Shown here piece by piece: positions 41,756 to 49,865 of a DNA stretch of 64,000 nt; positions within the stretch are counted from its first letter, which is position 1, and each line of letters starts with the position of its first letter. The DNA lies in the NCBI RefSeq assembly GCF_900101875.1, contig NZ_FNAI01000005.1, positions 248,001-312,000 of the forward strand. Direction: 5' to 3'. The DNA comes from Mucilaginibacter pineti. Its GTDB lineage: Bacteria > Bacteroidota > Bacteroidia > Sphingobacteriales > Sphingobacteriaceae. The position numbers and the translations under genes are program-made. The notes under the pieces were generated by a model. The model was not told where the DNA came from. It did no database searches and worked only from the letters and a program-made list of their open reading frames with translations.

Positions 41756-43114
41756 TTATTTTGTTGGTGAAAGCCGCAGCAAGGCTGCGCCGTGCAGGTT
41801 GATGTTTTGCTGATAGTTATTTTTAAACTGACCGAGATCTTGTTTTTTCCATAGGTCGCGTACTTTGATTTTTCCCTTCAGGCCAATGGTAGCAAAATCA
41901 ATGGCTATGCTTTTATTTTTATCGCCAATGTTGAATAAGCCAACATAAATATCCTTACTACCAGGAATGTGTGAATACCAAACCATAGCGTCATCTTTTT
42001 TGTACAGCTGGCGCGGGTTCTCTCCTTTTTGATTTGCAGCCAATACCTCATCGTTTGTAAATAGTTTTAGTTCCAGTTCCCGGTTTTCGGGCAGATTGCC
42101 GCCTAGCATCAGGGGCGAGCGGTAAATACTCCAGAAGGTCATGTGCGTATACTGCTCATCCTCGGTAAAGCGGCTGTAACGTTCCTCCCCTACCGGACCG
42201 CGCTTACTTAGCTTACCAATTTGTATCATATCGCAATCTGGCCAGTGACCAGGACCGCCAACACCTTCCCAGCTTTTGGCGTAATCAAACATGTGTAATA
42301 TCTCTTTCCAGTTATCCCAAAAATCATCGGCCATGCGCCACATGTTTGCGTTTTTTGCTACATGGACAGCCTGCGCAACCGGTGTTTCGCCGGGCGATAG
42401 ACTTAACACAACAGGCCTGCCACATTGGGCTATCGCTTTGTTGTAACCTTCTACCTCAGCCGTACTGTACGGGCGCGAAAGATCATCTACCTTAATAAAA
42501 TCTACACCCCATGAAGCATACAATTCCAGCAGCGAGTTCAGGTATTCCTGAGCGCCAGGCTTTTTCATATCCAACCCGTACATGTGGTTCATCCAAGGGC
42601 ATTTTGAATTAGTATCGGCTACCATATCGGCAGTGATACCGTTGGTTCCCTTTACCGGCGATTTTGCCCATACGGCCTGCCTCGGAATGCCACGCATTAC
42701 GTGAATACCAAACTTTAAGCCTTTAGCGTGTACATAATCTGCCAAGGGCTTAAAGCCATTGCCACCAAATGCCGAAGGGAATTTAGTTGGCTGTGGTGTT
42801 AACCTTCCCCACTTATCCATGGTAAGCCAGGGCAGGTATGAGCCATCCTGCAAACGCAATTGAAAAGGGTTTCCAATGTTACTGCCCGGTGGGTTATCGT
42901 ATGACCATAAAAAATCGACCACAATATATTCCCAGCCATGGGGTTTAAGATACTGCGCCATGTAATCGGTATTGGCCTTTACCTCATCTTCATGTACGGC
43001 CGAGCCATAACAGTTGTAACTATTCCAGCCCATAGGCGGCGTGGCGGCTACCTGCGCCGATACCTTAATGCTAAGCAAACAGGCAACAAAAACTATTACA
43101 TTACTTAATTTCAT
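41756..43114 (-). CDS. Secreted GH27 glycosidase (alpha-galactosidase or beta-L-arabinopyranosidase)
   Basis: A 452-residue protein with a signal peptide (1-20) and the GH27 opening ATPPMGWNSYNCYGSAVHED. The nucleophile is D210 in GVDFIKVDDLS; the acid/base lies in WRMADDFWDNW (263-264); a C-terminal beta domain ends HGAALLRLSP. GH27 contains alpha-galactosidases, alpha-N-acetylgalactosaminidases and beta-L-arabinopyranosidases. Its insertion between araD and araA, with gaps of 19 and 53 bases, favours an arabinose-releasing role such as beta-L-arabinopyranosidase. That is inference from context. Confidence 0.88.
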   Translation of the reverse strand: MKLSNVIVFVACLLSIKVSAQVAATPPMGWNSYNCYGSAVHEDEVKANTDYMAQYLKPHGWEYIVVDFLWSYDNPPGSNIGNPFQLRLQDGSYLPWLTMDKWGRLTPQPTKFPSAFGGNGFKPLADYVHAKGLKFGIHVMRGIPRQAVWAKSPVKGTNGITADMVADTNSKCPWMNHMYGLDMKKPGAQEYLNSLLELYASWGVDFIKVDDLSRPYSTAEVEGYNKAIAQCGRPVVLSLSPGETPVAQAVHVAKNANMWRMADDFWDNWKEILHMFDYAKSWEGVGGPGHWPDCDMIQIGKLSKRGPVGEERYSRFTEDEQYTHMTFWSIYRSPLMLGGNLPENRELELKLFTNDEVLAANQKGENPRQLYKKDDAMVWYSHIPGSKDIYVGLFNIGDKNKSIAIDFATIGLKGKIKVRDLWKKQDLGQFKNNYQQNINLHGAALLRLSPTK

Positions 43115-43133
43115 ATAAAAACAGGTATAAAAA

Positions 43134-43832
43134 TTATTGGCCGTAATAAGAATCGGGACCGTGCTTACGCATAAAGTGCTTTTTGATAAGCGAATCCTTT
43201 AAACGCGGGGCATTGTTATTTATCTGCTCGGTTAGGTAAGCCATTTGTGCAACGGCTTCTAAAACTGCACTGTTGTAAACGGCCTTTTCGGCGGTTTTAC
43301 CCCAGGTAAAAGGGGCATGGTTGCCTACCAATACCATTTCAACCTCGCGGTAATCCAAGCCTTGCTCCTTAAAGCAATCCATGATCTGGAAACCGGTTTG
43401 GTATTCATAATCGCCCTCTATCATGCTATCGTGCATGGGCGGCGCGCAGGGAACATCGGTAGTTAAATGATCGGCGTGAGTGGTACCAAATATAGGAATG
43501 CACCTTTGCGATTGCGCCCAGGAAGTGGCATAGGTAGAGTGTGTATGCACAATACCGTTAATATGCTCCCAGTGTTTATATAAAACAGCGTGTGTTTTAG
43601 TATCAGACGATGGGCGCAGATCGCCTTCGATAGTGTTGCCGTCGAAATCAACGATCACCATTTTCTCCGGCGAAAGATCTTCATAAGGTACACCGCTTGG
43701 CTTAATGGCAAAAACACCCAATTCCCTATCGGCGGCGCTTACGTTGCCAAAGGTAAAAAGTACTAGCCCCAGCTTGGGCAGCTGCATATTGGCAGCATAG
43801 GCGCTTTCTTTTATATGCTGATATTTGCTCAT
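43134..43832 (-). CDS. araD: L-ribulose-5-phosphate 4-epimerase
   Basis: A 232-residue class II aldolase-family enzyme of standard AraD length. Conserved segments are GLVLFTFGNVSAADRE, IKPSGVPYEDLSPEKMVIVD, the zinc histidines in GIVHTHSTYATSWAQ and FGTTHADHL, and the C-terminal MRKHGPDSYYGQ. It epimerises L-ribulose 5-phosphate to D-xylulose 5-phosphate. The start overlaps the araB stop by 4 bases (ATGA), so translation is coupled. Confidence 0.96.
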   Translation of the reverse strand: MSKYQHIKESAYAANMQLPKLGLVLFTFGNVSAADRELGVFAIKPSGVPYEDLSPEKMVIVDFDGNTIEGDLRPSSDTKTHAVLYKHWEHINGIVHTHSTYATSWAQSQRCIPIFGTTHADHLTTDVPCAPPMHDSMIEGDYEYQTGFQIMDCFKEQGLDYREVEMVLVGNHAPFTWGKTAEKAVYNSAVLEAVAQMAYLTEQINNNAPRLKDSLIKKHFMRKHGPDSYYGQ

Positions 43833-45547
43833 GCTATTATTGCGTTTGATAGTTTTTGTGCCGATGTTTTAGCAGCAGTTTGTTTAGCGATGAAATCGCC
43901 CAGGTCATGGTATTGTTTAAACCTGCGTTGGTATAGCGAAGCATTTGCTTTTTCGGGATAATACTCTACGTCAAAACCGCGGCCCATAGCTTGCATGGCT
44001 TCTTCAACCGTTGGATAGATGCCCGCTACAACCGCCGCAAACATTGCCGCGCCCAAAGCGCAGGTATGTTTAAACTGGTGAATACGGATAGGCATACCCA
44101 ACACATCGGCCATCATTTGCATTACAAACGGCGATTTTTTTGCTACACCGCCAATACCAATGATACCCTTAACCGGGATGCCTTCGCTTACAAACCTGTC
44201 TACAATGCTTTTTGCACCAAAACAGGTGGCCTCGGCCAATGAACGGAAAACACGTGGTGCATCACTGCCCAAACCTAAACCGCTTATCGCGCCTTTTAAC
44301 TCCTGGTTGGCATCCGGCGTACGGCGACCATTAAACCAGTCTATCGAAAGTTCGTTATCAAAATCAAGCGGTATTAACGCGGCCTGCCTGCTTAATTCAG
44401 GAATGATGAGTTCGGCCATTTCGGCTTTTAAAGCACTGGCGGTAGCTGCATCAATTATTTTTGAATGCGACAGCAGGTTATTCAACGGCCACGAAAGCAC
44501 ATTTTTAAACCAGGCATAAGTATCGCCAAAGGCAGATTGCCCGGCTTCCAGCCCAGCCATGCCGGGAATAACCGAACCATTAACCTGTCCGCAGATACCT
44601 TTTACCAATTTACCTTCAATTTCGGCAGAGGGGGCCACTAAAATATCGCAGGTTGAGGTACCCATAACCTTGCTTAGGTGGTAAGGCTCAATTTGCCCAC
44701 CCACCGCGCCCATATGCGCATCAAAAGCACCGGCACCTACCACTACATCGGTAGACAGACCCAAACGCGTGGCCCATTCCTGGCTTAAATGCCCGGCGGC
44801 TTTATCGGCAGTATAGGTTTCGGTAAATAGTTTTGATGTGATGCCTTTCAACAGCGGATCAAGCGATGAAAAGAAATCATCGGGTGGTAAACCGCCAAAC
44901 TCTTCGGCCCAAAGGGCTTTATGCCCCGCAGAACAACGGCCGCGTTTAATTTCCTTAACATCTGTACCACCGGTTAGCAGGAACGGAATCCAATCGCAAT
45001 GCTCAACCCATGAGTGCAGGGATTGACGCACCTGTTCGTCCACACGTATAATATGCAGCAGCTTGGCCCAAAACCACTCTGATGAGTAGATGCCGCCTAC
45101 ATATTTAAGATAATTAGTATCAAATTTTGTGGCGTGCTCATTGATCTGGGCGGCCTCGGTTACCGAAGTATGATCCTTCCATAAAATGAACATCGCATTA
45201 GGGTTTTTCTCAAAACCCGGGGTTAAAGCAAGCGGAGTACCGTGTTTATCTACCGCTACAGGGGTTGATCCGGTGGTATCTATTGATAAACCCTTAACTG
45301 CTTTTGCAGCTTCGGTGCCCCCTGCTTTTTGCAGGCAGTCTTTAATGGTAGTTTCCAGCCCCTCTACATAATCAAGCGGGTGTTGCCTGAACTGGTTTTC
45401 AGATGGTACACAATATAAACCATCCTGCCAGCGAGGATAATTGAATACAGATGAGGCTATTTCTTCGCCGTTGAGGGCGTTTATTAATACGGAGCGAACA
45501 GAGTCTGAACCATAGTCCACTCCAATCACAAATTGGTCTTTACTCAT
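43829..45547 (-). CDS. araB: Ribulokinase
   Basis: The start MSKDQFVIGVDYGSDSVRSV gives 572 residues, the normal AraB size. An in-frame extension of 23 residues upstream would run through the candidate operator and is rejected. FGGY-kinase features are DYGSDSVRS at the start, SIDTTGSTPVAVDKHGTPLA, VVGAGAFDAHMGAVGG, the ATP-domain GIIGIGGVAKKSPFVMQMMA and the C-terminal HTCALGAAMFAAVVAG. It phosphorylates L-ribulose. First gene of the araB-araD-GH27-araA unit, with a GTGTT-N5-AACAC motif 16 bases upstream of its ATG. Confidence 0.96.
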   Translation of the reverse strand: MSKDQFVIGVDYGSDSVRSVLINALNGEEIASSVFNYPRWQDGLYCVPSENQFRQHPLDYVEGLETTIKDCLQKAGGTEAAKAVKGLSIDTTGSTPVAVDKHGTPLALTPGFEKNPNAMFILWKDHTSVTEAAQINEHATKFDTNYLKYVGGIYSSEWFWAKLLHIIRVDEQVRQSLHSWVEHCDWIPFLLTGGTDVKEIKRGRCSAGHKALWAEEFGGLPPDDFFSSLDPLLKGITSKLFTETYTADKAAGHLSQEWATRLGLSTDVVVGAGAFDAHMGAVGGQIEPYHLSKVMGTSTCDILVAPSAEIEGKLVKGICGQVNGSVIPGMAGLEAGQSAFGDTYAWFKNVLSWPLNNLLSHSKIIDAATASALKAEMAELIIPELSRQAALIPLDFDNELSIDWFNGRRTPDANQELKGAISGLGLGSDAPRVFRSLAEATCFGAKSIVDRFVSEGIPVKGIIGIGGVAKKSPFVMQMMADVLGMPIRIHQFKHTCALGAAMFAAVVAGIYPTVEEAMQAMGRGFDVEYYPEKANASLYQRRFKQYHDLGDFIAKQTAAKTSAQKLSNAIIA

Positions 45548-45563
45548 ATTGGTTTGATAATTC

Positions 45564-45578
45564 GTGTTGAAGTAACAC
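45564..45578. promoter_or_regulatory. Candidate AraR operator upstream of araB
   Basis: GTGTTGAAGTAACAC has perfect 5-base arms (GTGTT/AACAC) around 5 bases. It lies 16 bases upstream of the araB start. The same architecture occurs at 46471-46485 in the araR-galM gap. The match between the two sites, on both flanks of araR, is the reason to propose AraR binding. Confidence 0.5.
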
Positions 45579-45654
45579 TTATTTTTTTGAAATAAAAAAT
45601 TTTTCCTAAAAAACATTTAAAAAAAAATCAAAACGGGAGATAAAAAGTGACTGT

Positions 45655-46356
45655 TTATAATGTATCCGGATTAGGGATAAAATTCATAATAGCCTGAAAT
45701 TTAGCATAATAGTTTTGCATATTCAGCTGATAATAAAAAGCACCGCGTTTGGAGCCCGCTTTGTCCTTATCGGCGAGTTTAATTAGTAAACCAGTGGCCA
45801 GCACCCGTTTGCTAAAATTACGCTTATCAATAGCGGTGTTAAAAACACTTTCATAAAGAGTTTGCAGCTGCGGAATGGTGAACTTTGTTGGCAAAAGCTC
45901 AAATAATATGGGGTGCATTGCTGCCTTATAACGGATCTGTTTCCTGGCGGCCTCCACCATTTCCTGCTGATCGAAGATGAGTTTTGGCGTGCGTTTTAGC
46001 GGAAACCACTCGGCATGATAGTCCTGACTTAGCTGTGTTTGGTACTTGTTAATATCTATAAGTGCAAAGTAGGTAACAGATACCGTACGCTCAATAGGAT
46101 CGCGCTTAGTAGCACCAAAGGTATGAAGCTGCTCTAAATAAACACCTTGTAAACCTGTTAACTGTTTAAGGTTACGGTTTGCGGCCTGGTCAATACTTTC
46201 TTCCGGTTGTACAAAACCACCCATAAGGCTCCAATTCCCTTTCTCGGGTTGAAAATCTCTTTTTATCAACAGGATCTTTAAAGTTTCCCCATCAAACCCT
46301 AAAATAATGCAGTCAACGGCTAATAGCAGACGGGTTTGTTTGGAGTATTTGTGCAT
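45655..46356 (-). CDS. araR: Nudix-domain transcriptional regulator of arabinose use (AraR type)
   Basis: A 233-residue protein with an N-terminal Nudix fold (about 8-140, LLLAVDCIILGFDGETLKIL) and a C-terminal winged helix (about 150-230, FTIPQLQTLYESVFNTAIDK, RNFSKRVLATGLLIKL). In the Nudix box the expected REUxEExGU reads RNLKQLTGL, so catalytic acids are lost, as in sugar-sensing NrtR/AraR-type repressors of Bacteroidota. Arabinose is the expected ligand. It lies 107 bases before araB and is divergent from galM, with a candidate operator on each side. The name rests on family and context. Confidence 0.85.
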   Translation of the reverse strand: MHKYSKQTRLLLAVDCIILGFDGETLKILLIKRDFQPEKGNWSLMGGFVQPEESIDQAANRNLKQLTGLQGVYLEQLHTFGATKRDPIERTVSVTYFALIDINKYQTQLSQDYHAEWFPLKRTPKLIFDQQEMVEAARKQIRYKAAMHPILFELLPTKFTIPQLQTLYESVFNTAIDKRNFSKRVLATGLLIKLADKDKAGSKRGAFYYQLNMQNYYAKFQAIMNFIPNPDTL

Positions 46357-46683
46357 CTATTTTTAGTAAAACCAGGTTCGTGATAAAATTATTTTGAACA
46401 ACCTAACTACCTCTCAAGTAAAATACTTACTTAAAAATCCGTTAATAGCTGCAATTATAAGGCTTTATAGGTGTATAGCTTACACAAATAAAATTAATTT
46501 TATTTTTAATTGTTTTTTATACAATAATAATTTTTTTATTCTACCTTAGATTTTAATTAGGAGCCGAAAGGCCTTCCGATAATAAACCAAAGTACCAATT
46601 GTAAACAGTTAAAAACCGTTAAATACGGCACGATCAGCAATGATAACGTACATGAAAAACGGCGAAAACGCACCAAAATCAGT
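46357..46683. other. Divergent regulatory region between araR and the aldose epimerase gene
   Basis: These 327 AT-rich bases hold no gene. They contain the GTGTA-N5-TACAC site at 46471-46485 and, directly next to it, a perfect 20-base palindrome at 46486-46505 (AAATAAAATTAATTTTATTT). A weak -7-like TACCTTAG lies near 46544. The region must hold the promoters of both araR and galM. Confidence 0.55.
46471..46485. promoter_or_regulatory. Candidate AraR operator between araR and galM
   Basis: GTGTATAGCTTACAC has perfect 5-base arms GTGTA/TACAC around a 5-base centre, the same spacing as the site before araB. It abuts the AT-only palindrome at 46486-46505. It could control araR itself and the divergent epimerase gene. 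Confidence 0.45.
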
Positions 46684-47859
46684 ATGAAAACAGTAACTAA
46701 AAAGCACTTTTTATTATATAGCCTTGGGCTATCATTATTTATGGGCTGCGCCGGACCATCTGCAAAAAAAACTTCCGATTCGGACTCCACCTCCTCGGTA
46801 AAAACTGCAAGCATTGATGCTAAAAACTTTGAAGGCGATGTAAACGGCAAACCCGTTAAACTATATACTCTAAAAAACAGCAAAGGCGCAAGCGTGGCCA
46901 TTACCAATTACGGCGGCAGGATAGTAAGCCTTTTGGTACCTAATAATAAAGGCACTTTTACTGATGTGGTTTTAGGATACGATAGCTTAAAAACTTACCA
47001 AAAGCCAAAAGAACCATTTTTTGGCGCTATAATAGGCCGCTACGGAAACCGTATTGCCAAAGGCAAATTCACTTTAGATGGTAAAGCTTATCAATTAGAT
47101 ATTAACGATGGTGTTAATACGCTACACGGCGGCTTTAAGGGTTTTTATGCCCAGGTATTTGATGCCAAACAAGCCGATGATAAATCGCTTGATCTTACTT
47201 ATGTATCAAAGGACGGCGAGGGTGGCTACCCTGGTACGCTAACCGTTAAAGTGGTGTATACCCTTACCGATGATAACGCACTGAAAATTGAATACACCGC
47301 CACTACAGATAAAAATACCGTGGTTAATTTAACCAACCATGCCTATTTTAACCTTAACGGCGAGGGTAGCAGCACCATCACCAACAACGTATTAAAAATT
47401 AATGCCGATGCGATTACCCCGGTTGATACCACGCTAATACCAACAGGCAAACTATTGCCAGTTAAAGGCACACCGTTCGACTTTACCACGGCCAAGGAAA
47501 TTGGCAAGGACATTAACGAAAGCAACGAGCAGTTGAAGAACGGTAAAGGATATGACCATAACTTTGCGCTGAATAAGCACGATGCCACACAATCTGTAGC
47601 TACAGTAAGCAGCACCGAAACCGGTATTGTAATGGATATTTATACAGAAGAACCTGGTCTCCAATTTTACTCGGGTAATTTTTTAACCGGCCAAACCAAT
47701 GATGGCAAGGGTGGCAAAGCTTATCCGCACCGTTCGGCGTTTTGTGTAGAAACACAGCATTTTCCGGATGCACCAAACCAGCCTGCATTTGCATCAACAG
47801 TGTTAAAACCAGGTGCAACTTACCATACAACAACTACTTACAAGTTTTCAACCAAATAG
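46684..47859 (+). CDS. galM: Aldose 1-epimerase lipoprotein
   Basis: A 391-residue protein with a lipobox (LSLFMGCAGP, Cys22), so it is exported. The mutarotase fold begins near residue 55 (ASVAITNYGGRIVSLLVPNN). GalM family motifs are FFGAIIGRYGNRIAKGKFTL, LHGGFKGFYAQVF, NLTNHAYFNLNGEGS with the catalytic His, GYDHNFAL, and EEPGLQFYSGNFLTGQ. It interconverts anomers of sugars released outside the cytoplasm, here presumably L-arabinose before transport. It is divergent from araR. Confidence 0.92.
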   Translation: MKTVTKKHFLLYSLGLSLFMGCAGPSAKKTSDSDSTSSVKTASIDAKNFEGDVNGKPVKLYTLKNSKGASVAITNYGGRIVSLLVPNNKGTFTDVVLGYDSLKTYQKPKEPFFGAIIGRYGNRIAKGKFTLDGKAYQLDINDGVNTLHGGFKGFYAQVFDAKQADDKSLDLTYVSKDGEGGYPGTLTVKVVYTLTDDNALKIEYTATTDKNTVVNLTNHAYFNLNGEGSSTITNNVLKINADAITPVDTTLIPTGKLLPVKGTPFDFTTAKEIGKDINESNEQLKNGKGYDHNFALNKHDATQSVATVSSTETGIVMDIYTEEPGLQFYSGNFLTGQTNDGKGGKAYPHRSAFCVETQHFPDAPNQPAFASTVLKPGATYHTTTTYKFSTK

Positions 47860-47908
47860 TTTAATATAAATTTATTACAGCCCTTGATATACATTTATAC
47901 TGGGAAAG

Positions 47909-48508
47909 ATGACTGAAACCGAACTAAAATATCTGCTGATTGATATTGCTGTGAACAATAACAGGGCATCTTTTAAAAGGCTGTACATGTTTTATTATTC
48001 CAAGCTGTTTTGGTTTGCCAAATCATTTGTAAAAACAGATGAAAGTGCAGAAGAAATTATTGATGATGTGTTTTTAAATTTGTGGATGCAGCGCGCAAAG
48101 CTAATGGAGATCAATAATTTTGGTAACTACTGCTACACATCGGTTAAAAATAAATCATTGAACCATATTGCAAAAGTGCAGCTTACGCAGGTAAATATTG
48201 ATGACATTACCGTTGAAATTATCGATGTATCGGCAAGCGGCGAAGACAATTTGATTTGCGCCGATATAACCTGGGTTATCAATAACTCCCTTGGTAAACT
48301 ATCCGACCAATGCCGACTGGTTTTTAAGCTGGTAAAAGAGGATGGCCTTAAATACCGCGAGGTAGCCGATCTGTTAGATTTATCGGTTAAAACCGTTGAA
48401 TACCACATGGGCAATGCCCTTAAACAGCTTACCCAAAGCATCGAACGCTCACAACGGCAAACTACCGTTACCGCAAAAAATACGGCTTTTGTTAGCACAA
48501 AGAGATAA
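47909..48508 (+). CDS. ECF-type RNA polymerase sigma factor
   Basis: A 199-residue sigma-70-family protein with region 2 (FKRLYMFYYSKLFWFAKSFV, EIIDDVFLNLWMQRAKL) and region 4 with a helix-turn-helix (LVKEDGLKYREVADLLDLSV, KTVEYHMGNALKQL). It is followed by a FecR-type anti-sigma gene and an STN-containing SusC, the usual trans-envelope signalling set of Bacteroidota glycan loci. It would direct transcription of the arabinan genes when the SusC protein is loaded. Its stop codon lies within a 12-bp-stem hairpin. Confidence 0.92.
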   Translation: MTETELKYLLIDIAVNNNRASFKRLYMFYYSKLFWFAKSFVKTDESAEEIIDDVFLNLWMQRAKLMEINNFGNYCYTSVKNKSLNHIAKVQLTQVNIDDITVEIIDVSASGEDNLICADITWVINNSLGKLSDQCRLVFKLVKEDGLKYREVADLLDLSVKTVEYHMGNALKQLTQSIERSQRQTTVTAKNTAFVSTKR

Positions 48509-48524
48509 TATGATCTCTTTGTGC
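48495..48524 (+). terminator. Hairpin overlapping the sigma-factor stop codon
   Basis: GCACAAAGAGAT and ATCTCTTTGTGC are exact reverse complements around 6 bases, with the TAA stop in the 3' edge of the left arm and loop. No U-run follows, so it may be an attenuator or mRNA-stabilising structure that separates sigma-factor expression from the FecR gene. Confidence 0.5.
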
Positions 48525-48613
48525 CAACCGTAAAAATTATCACTAAAAATTTATTTTATTTTTCACCAGGGTGTTTCCGTTATTTCTGGTCTTTATGATT
48601 AGAGGCTTAAATA

Positions 48614-49699
48614 ATGATCAACAACATCTGGATTCTTATTGGTAAAAAACTAAGTGGCGAAGCTTCATCCGAAGAACTGCGCGAACTGGAAGAATTGCTG
48701 CAGCAGGTTGAAGACCAATACCCCCTTGCGTTGCTGGAAGATATCTGGAAAAAAACAAACCAGACCCCTGCCGACGAAAAGTTGGAAAACAAATGGAAAG
48801 CCTTTGAAACCAAGCTTGATGTTTTTGACAAAATAGAAACCGAAGCAGAACCTGCTGCCGATATTACAGAGCCAGCCAAACCCAAACGCGGCATTATAAA
48901 ATTCATAAAAATAATTTCGCTTGTTGTTGCCGCCAGTATGGCCGTTGTGTTTATAGTTTTTAGGGATAAAAACATACCCGATGGCGATAAAACCAGCGAA
49001 ATTACTGCCCCTCAAAACGGCATAAGCAAAGTGCAGCTGCCCGATGGCAGCAAGGTATGGCTAAACTCAGGCAGTAAGCTTGTTTACGCCGCCAGCTATG
49101 GCACCGATGTGCGCAAGGTTTCCTTAACCGGCGAGGCTTTGTTTGATGTGGTGAAAGATGCCCAGCACCCTTTTATTGTAACCACGCCAACCATCAGCAT
49201 AAAAGTACTGGGTACCAAATTTAATGTGCGGGCCTACACTAACGACAGAACCTCGGAGGCATCGCTGTTGCGCGGGAAAATTGAACTTACCATATTAAAA
49301 AACCCGGAGAAACAGATCATTTTAAAAGCTAACGACAAGCTTACCATTAATAATGAGCAGCCTGCGCTAAACGCCGCAGCCTCGTCAAAAAATGATATAA
49401 ATGAAGATGTACCACTGATAGCGCTAAGTCGTATTCACCAGATAAAGCAGGATACATTGCCATCAGAAGCTTTGTGGATTGAGAACAAGCTTGCCTTTGA
49501 TGCCGAAGATTTTGGCAGCCTGGCCCAAAAGCTGGAACGCCGCTATAACGTTGCCATTAGTTTTAAAAACGAAGATCTGAAGAAGATAAGATTCACCGGC
49601 AGGTTCCAGAATGAATCGATAACAAAAGCCTTAAAAGCCCTCCAGGGCACTACATATTTCCATTATAAAACCAACAACAATCAAATTTTAGTTTATTAA
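48614..49699 (+). CDS. FecR-family anti-sigma factor
   Basis: A 361-residue inner-membrane protein: cytoplasmic N-terminal sigma-binding region (1-90, NIWILIGKKLSGEASSEELR), one transmembrane helix at about 97-118 (FIKIISLVVAASMAVVFIVF), a periplasmic FecR domain (ISKVQLPDGSKVWLNSGSKL, then GEALFDVVKDAQHPFIVTTP) and a C-terminal DUF4974/STN-like domain (ENKLAFDAEDFGSLAQKLER, FTGRFQNESITKALKALQGT). It would hold the sigma factor until the STN domain of the SusC protein at 49866 signals substrate binding. Confidence 0.94.
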   Translation: MINNIWILIGKKLSGEASSEELRELEELLQQVEDQYPLALLEDIWKKTNQTPADEKLENKWKAFETKLDVFDKIETEAEPAADITEPAKPKRGIIKFIKIISLVVAASMAVVFIVFRDKNIPDGDKTSEITAPQNGISKVQLPDGSKVWLNSGSKLVYAASYGTDVRKVSLTGEALFDVVKDAQHPFIVTTPTISIKVLGTKFNVRAYTNDRTSEASLLRGKIELTILKNPEKQIILKANDKLTINNEQPALNAAASSKNDINEDVPLIALSRIHQIKQDTLPSEALWIENKLAFDAEDFGSLAQKLERRYNVAISFKNEDLKKIRFTGRFQNESITKALKALQGTTYFHYKTNNNQILVY

Positions 49700-49865
49700 C
49701 CCATTTAATCAAATTAATTAAACAGGCCTATGCTTAAATAATTATTAAAAACCTTAAGCCATAAAAAACGGGAGAATGTTGAAGCATCCCCCCGTGTATG
49801 TGGTAAAAGATTAACTACCAGCCCTTTTAGAAAACCAAATAGTTAAACAACCTTAATGCTAAATT

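Noticed and set aside
46486..46505. Perfect 20-base AT-only palindrome as a separate operator
   Set aside because: In AT-rich intergenic DNA such palindromes arise easily, and no second copy was seen; noted only as part of the araR-galM gap.
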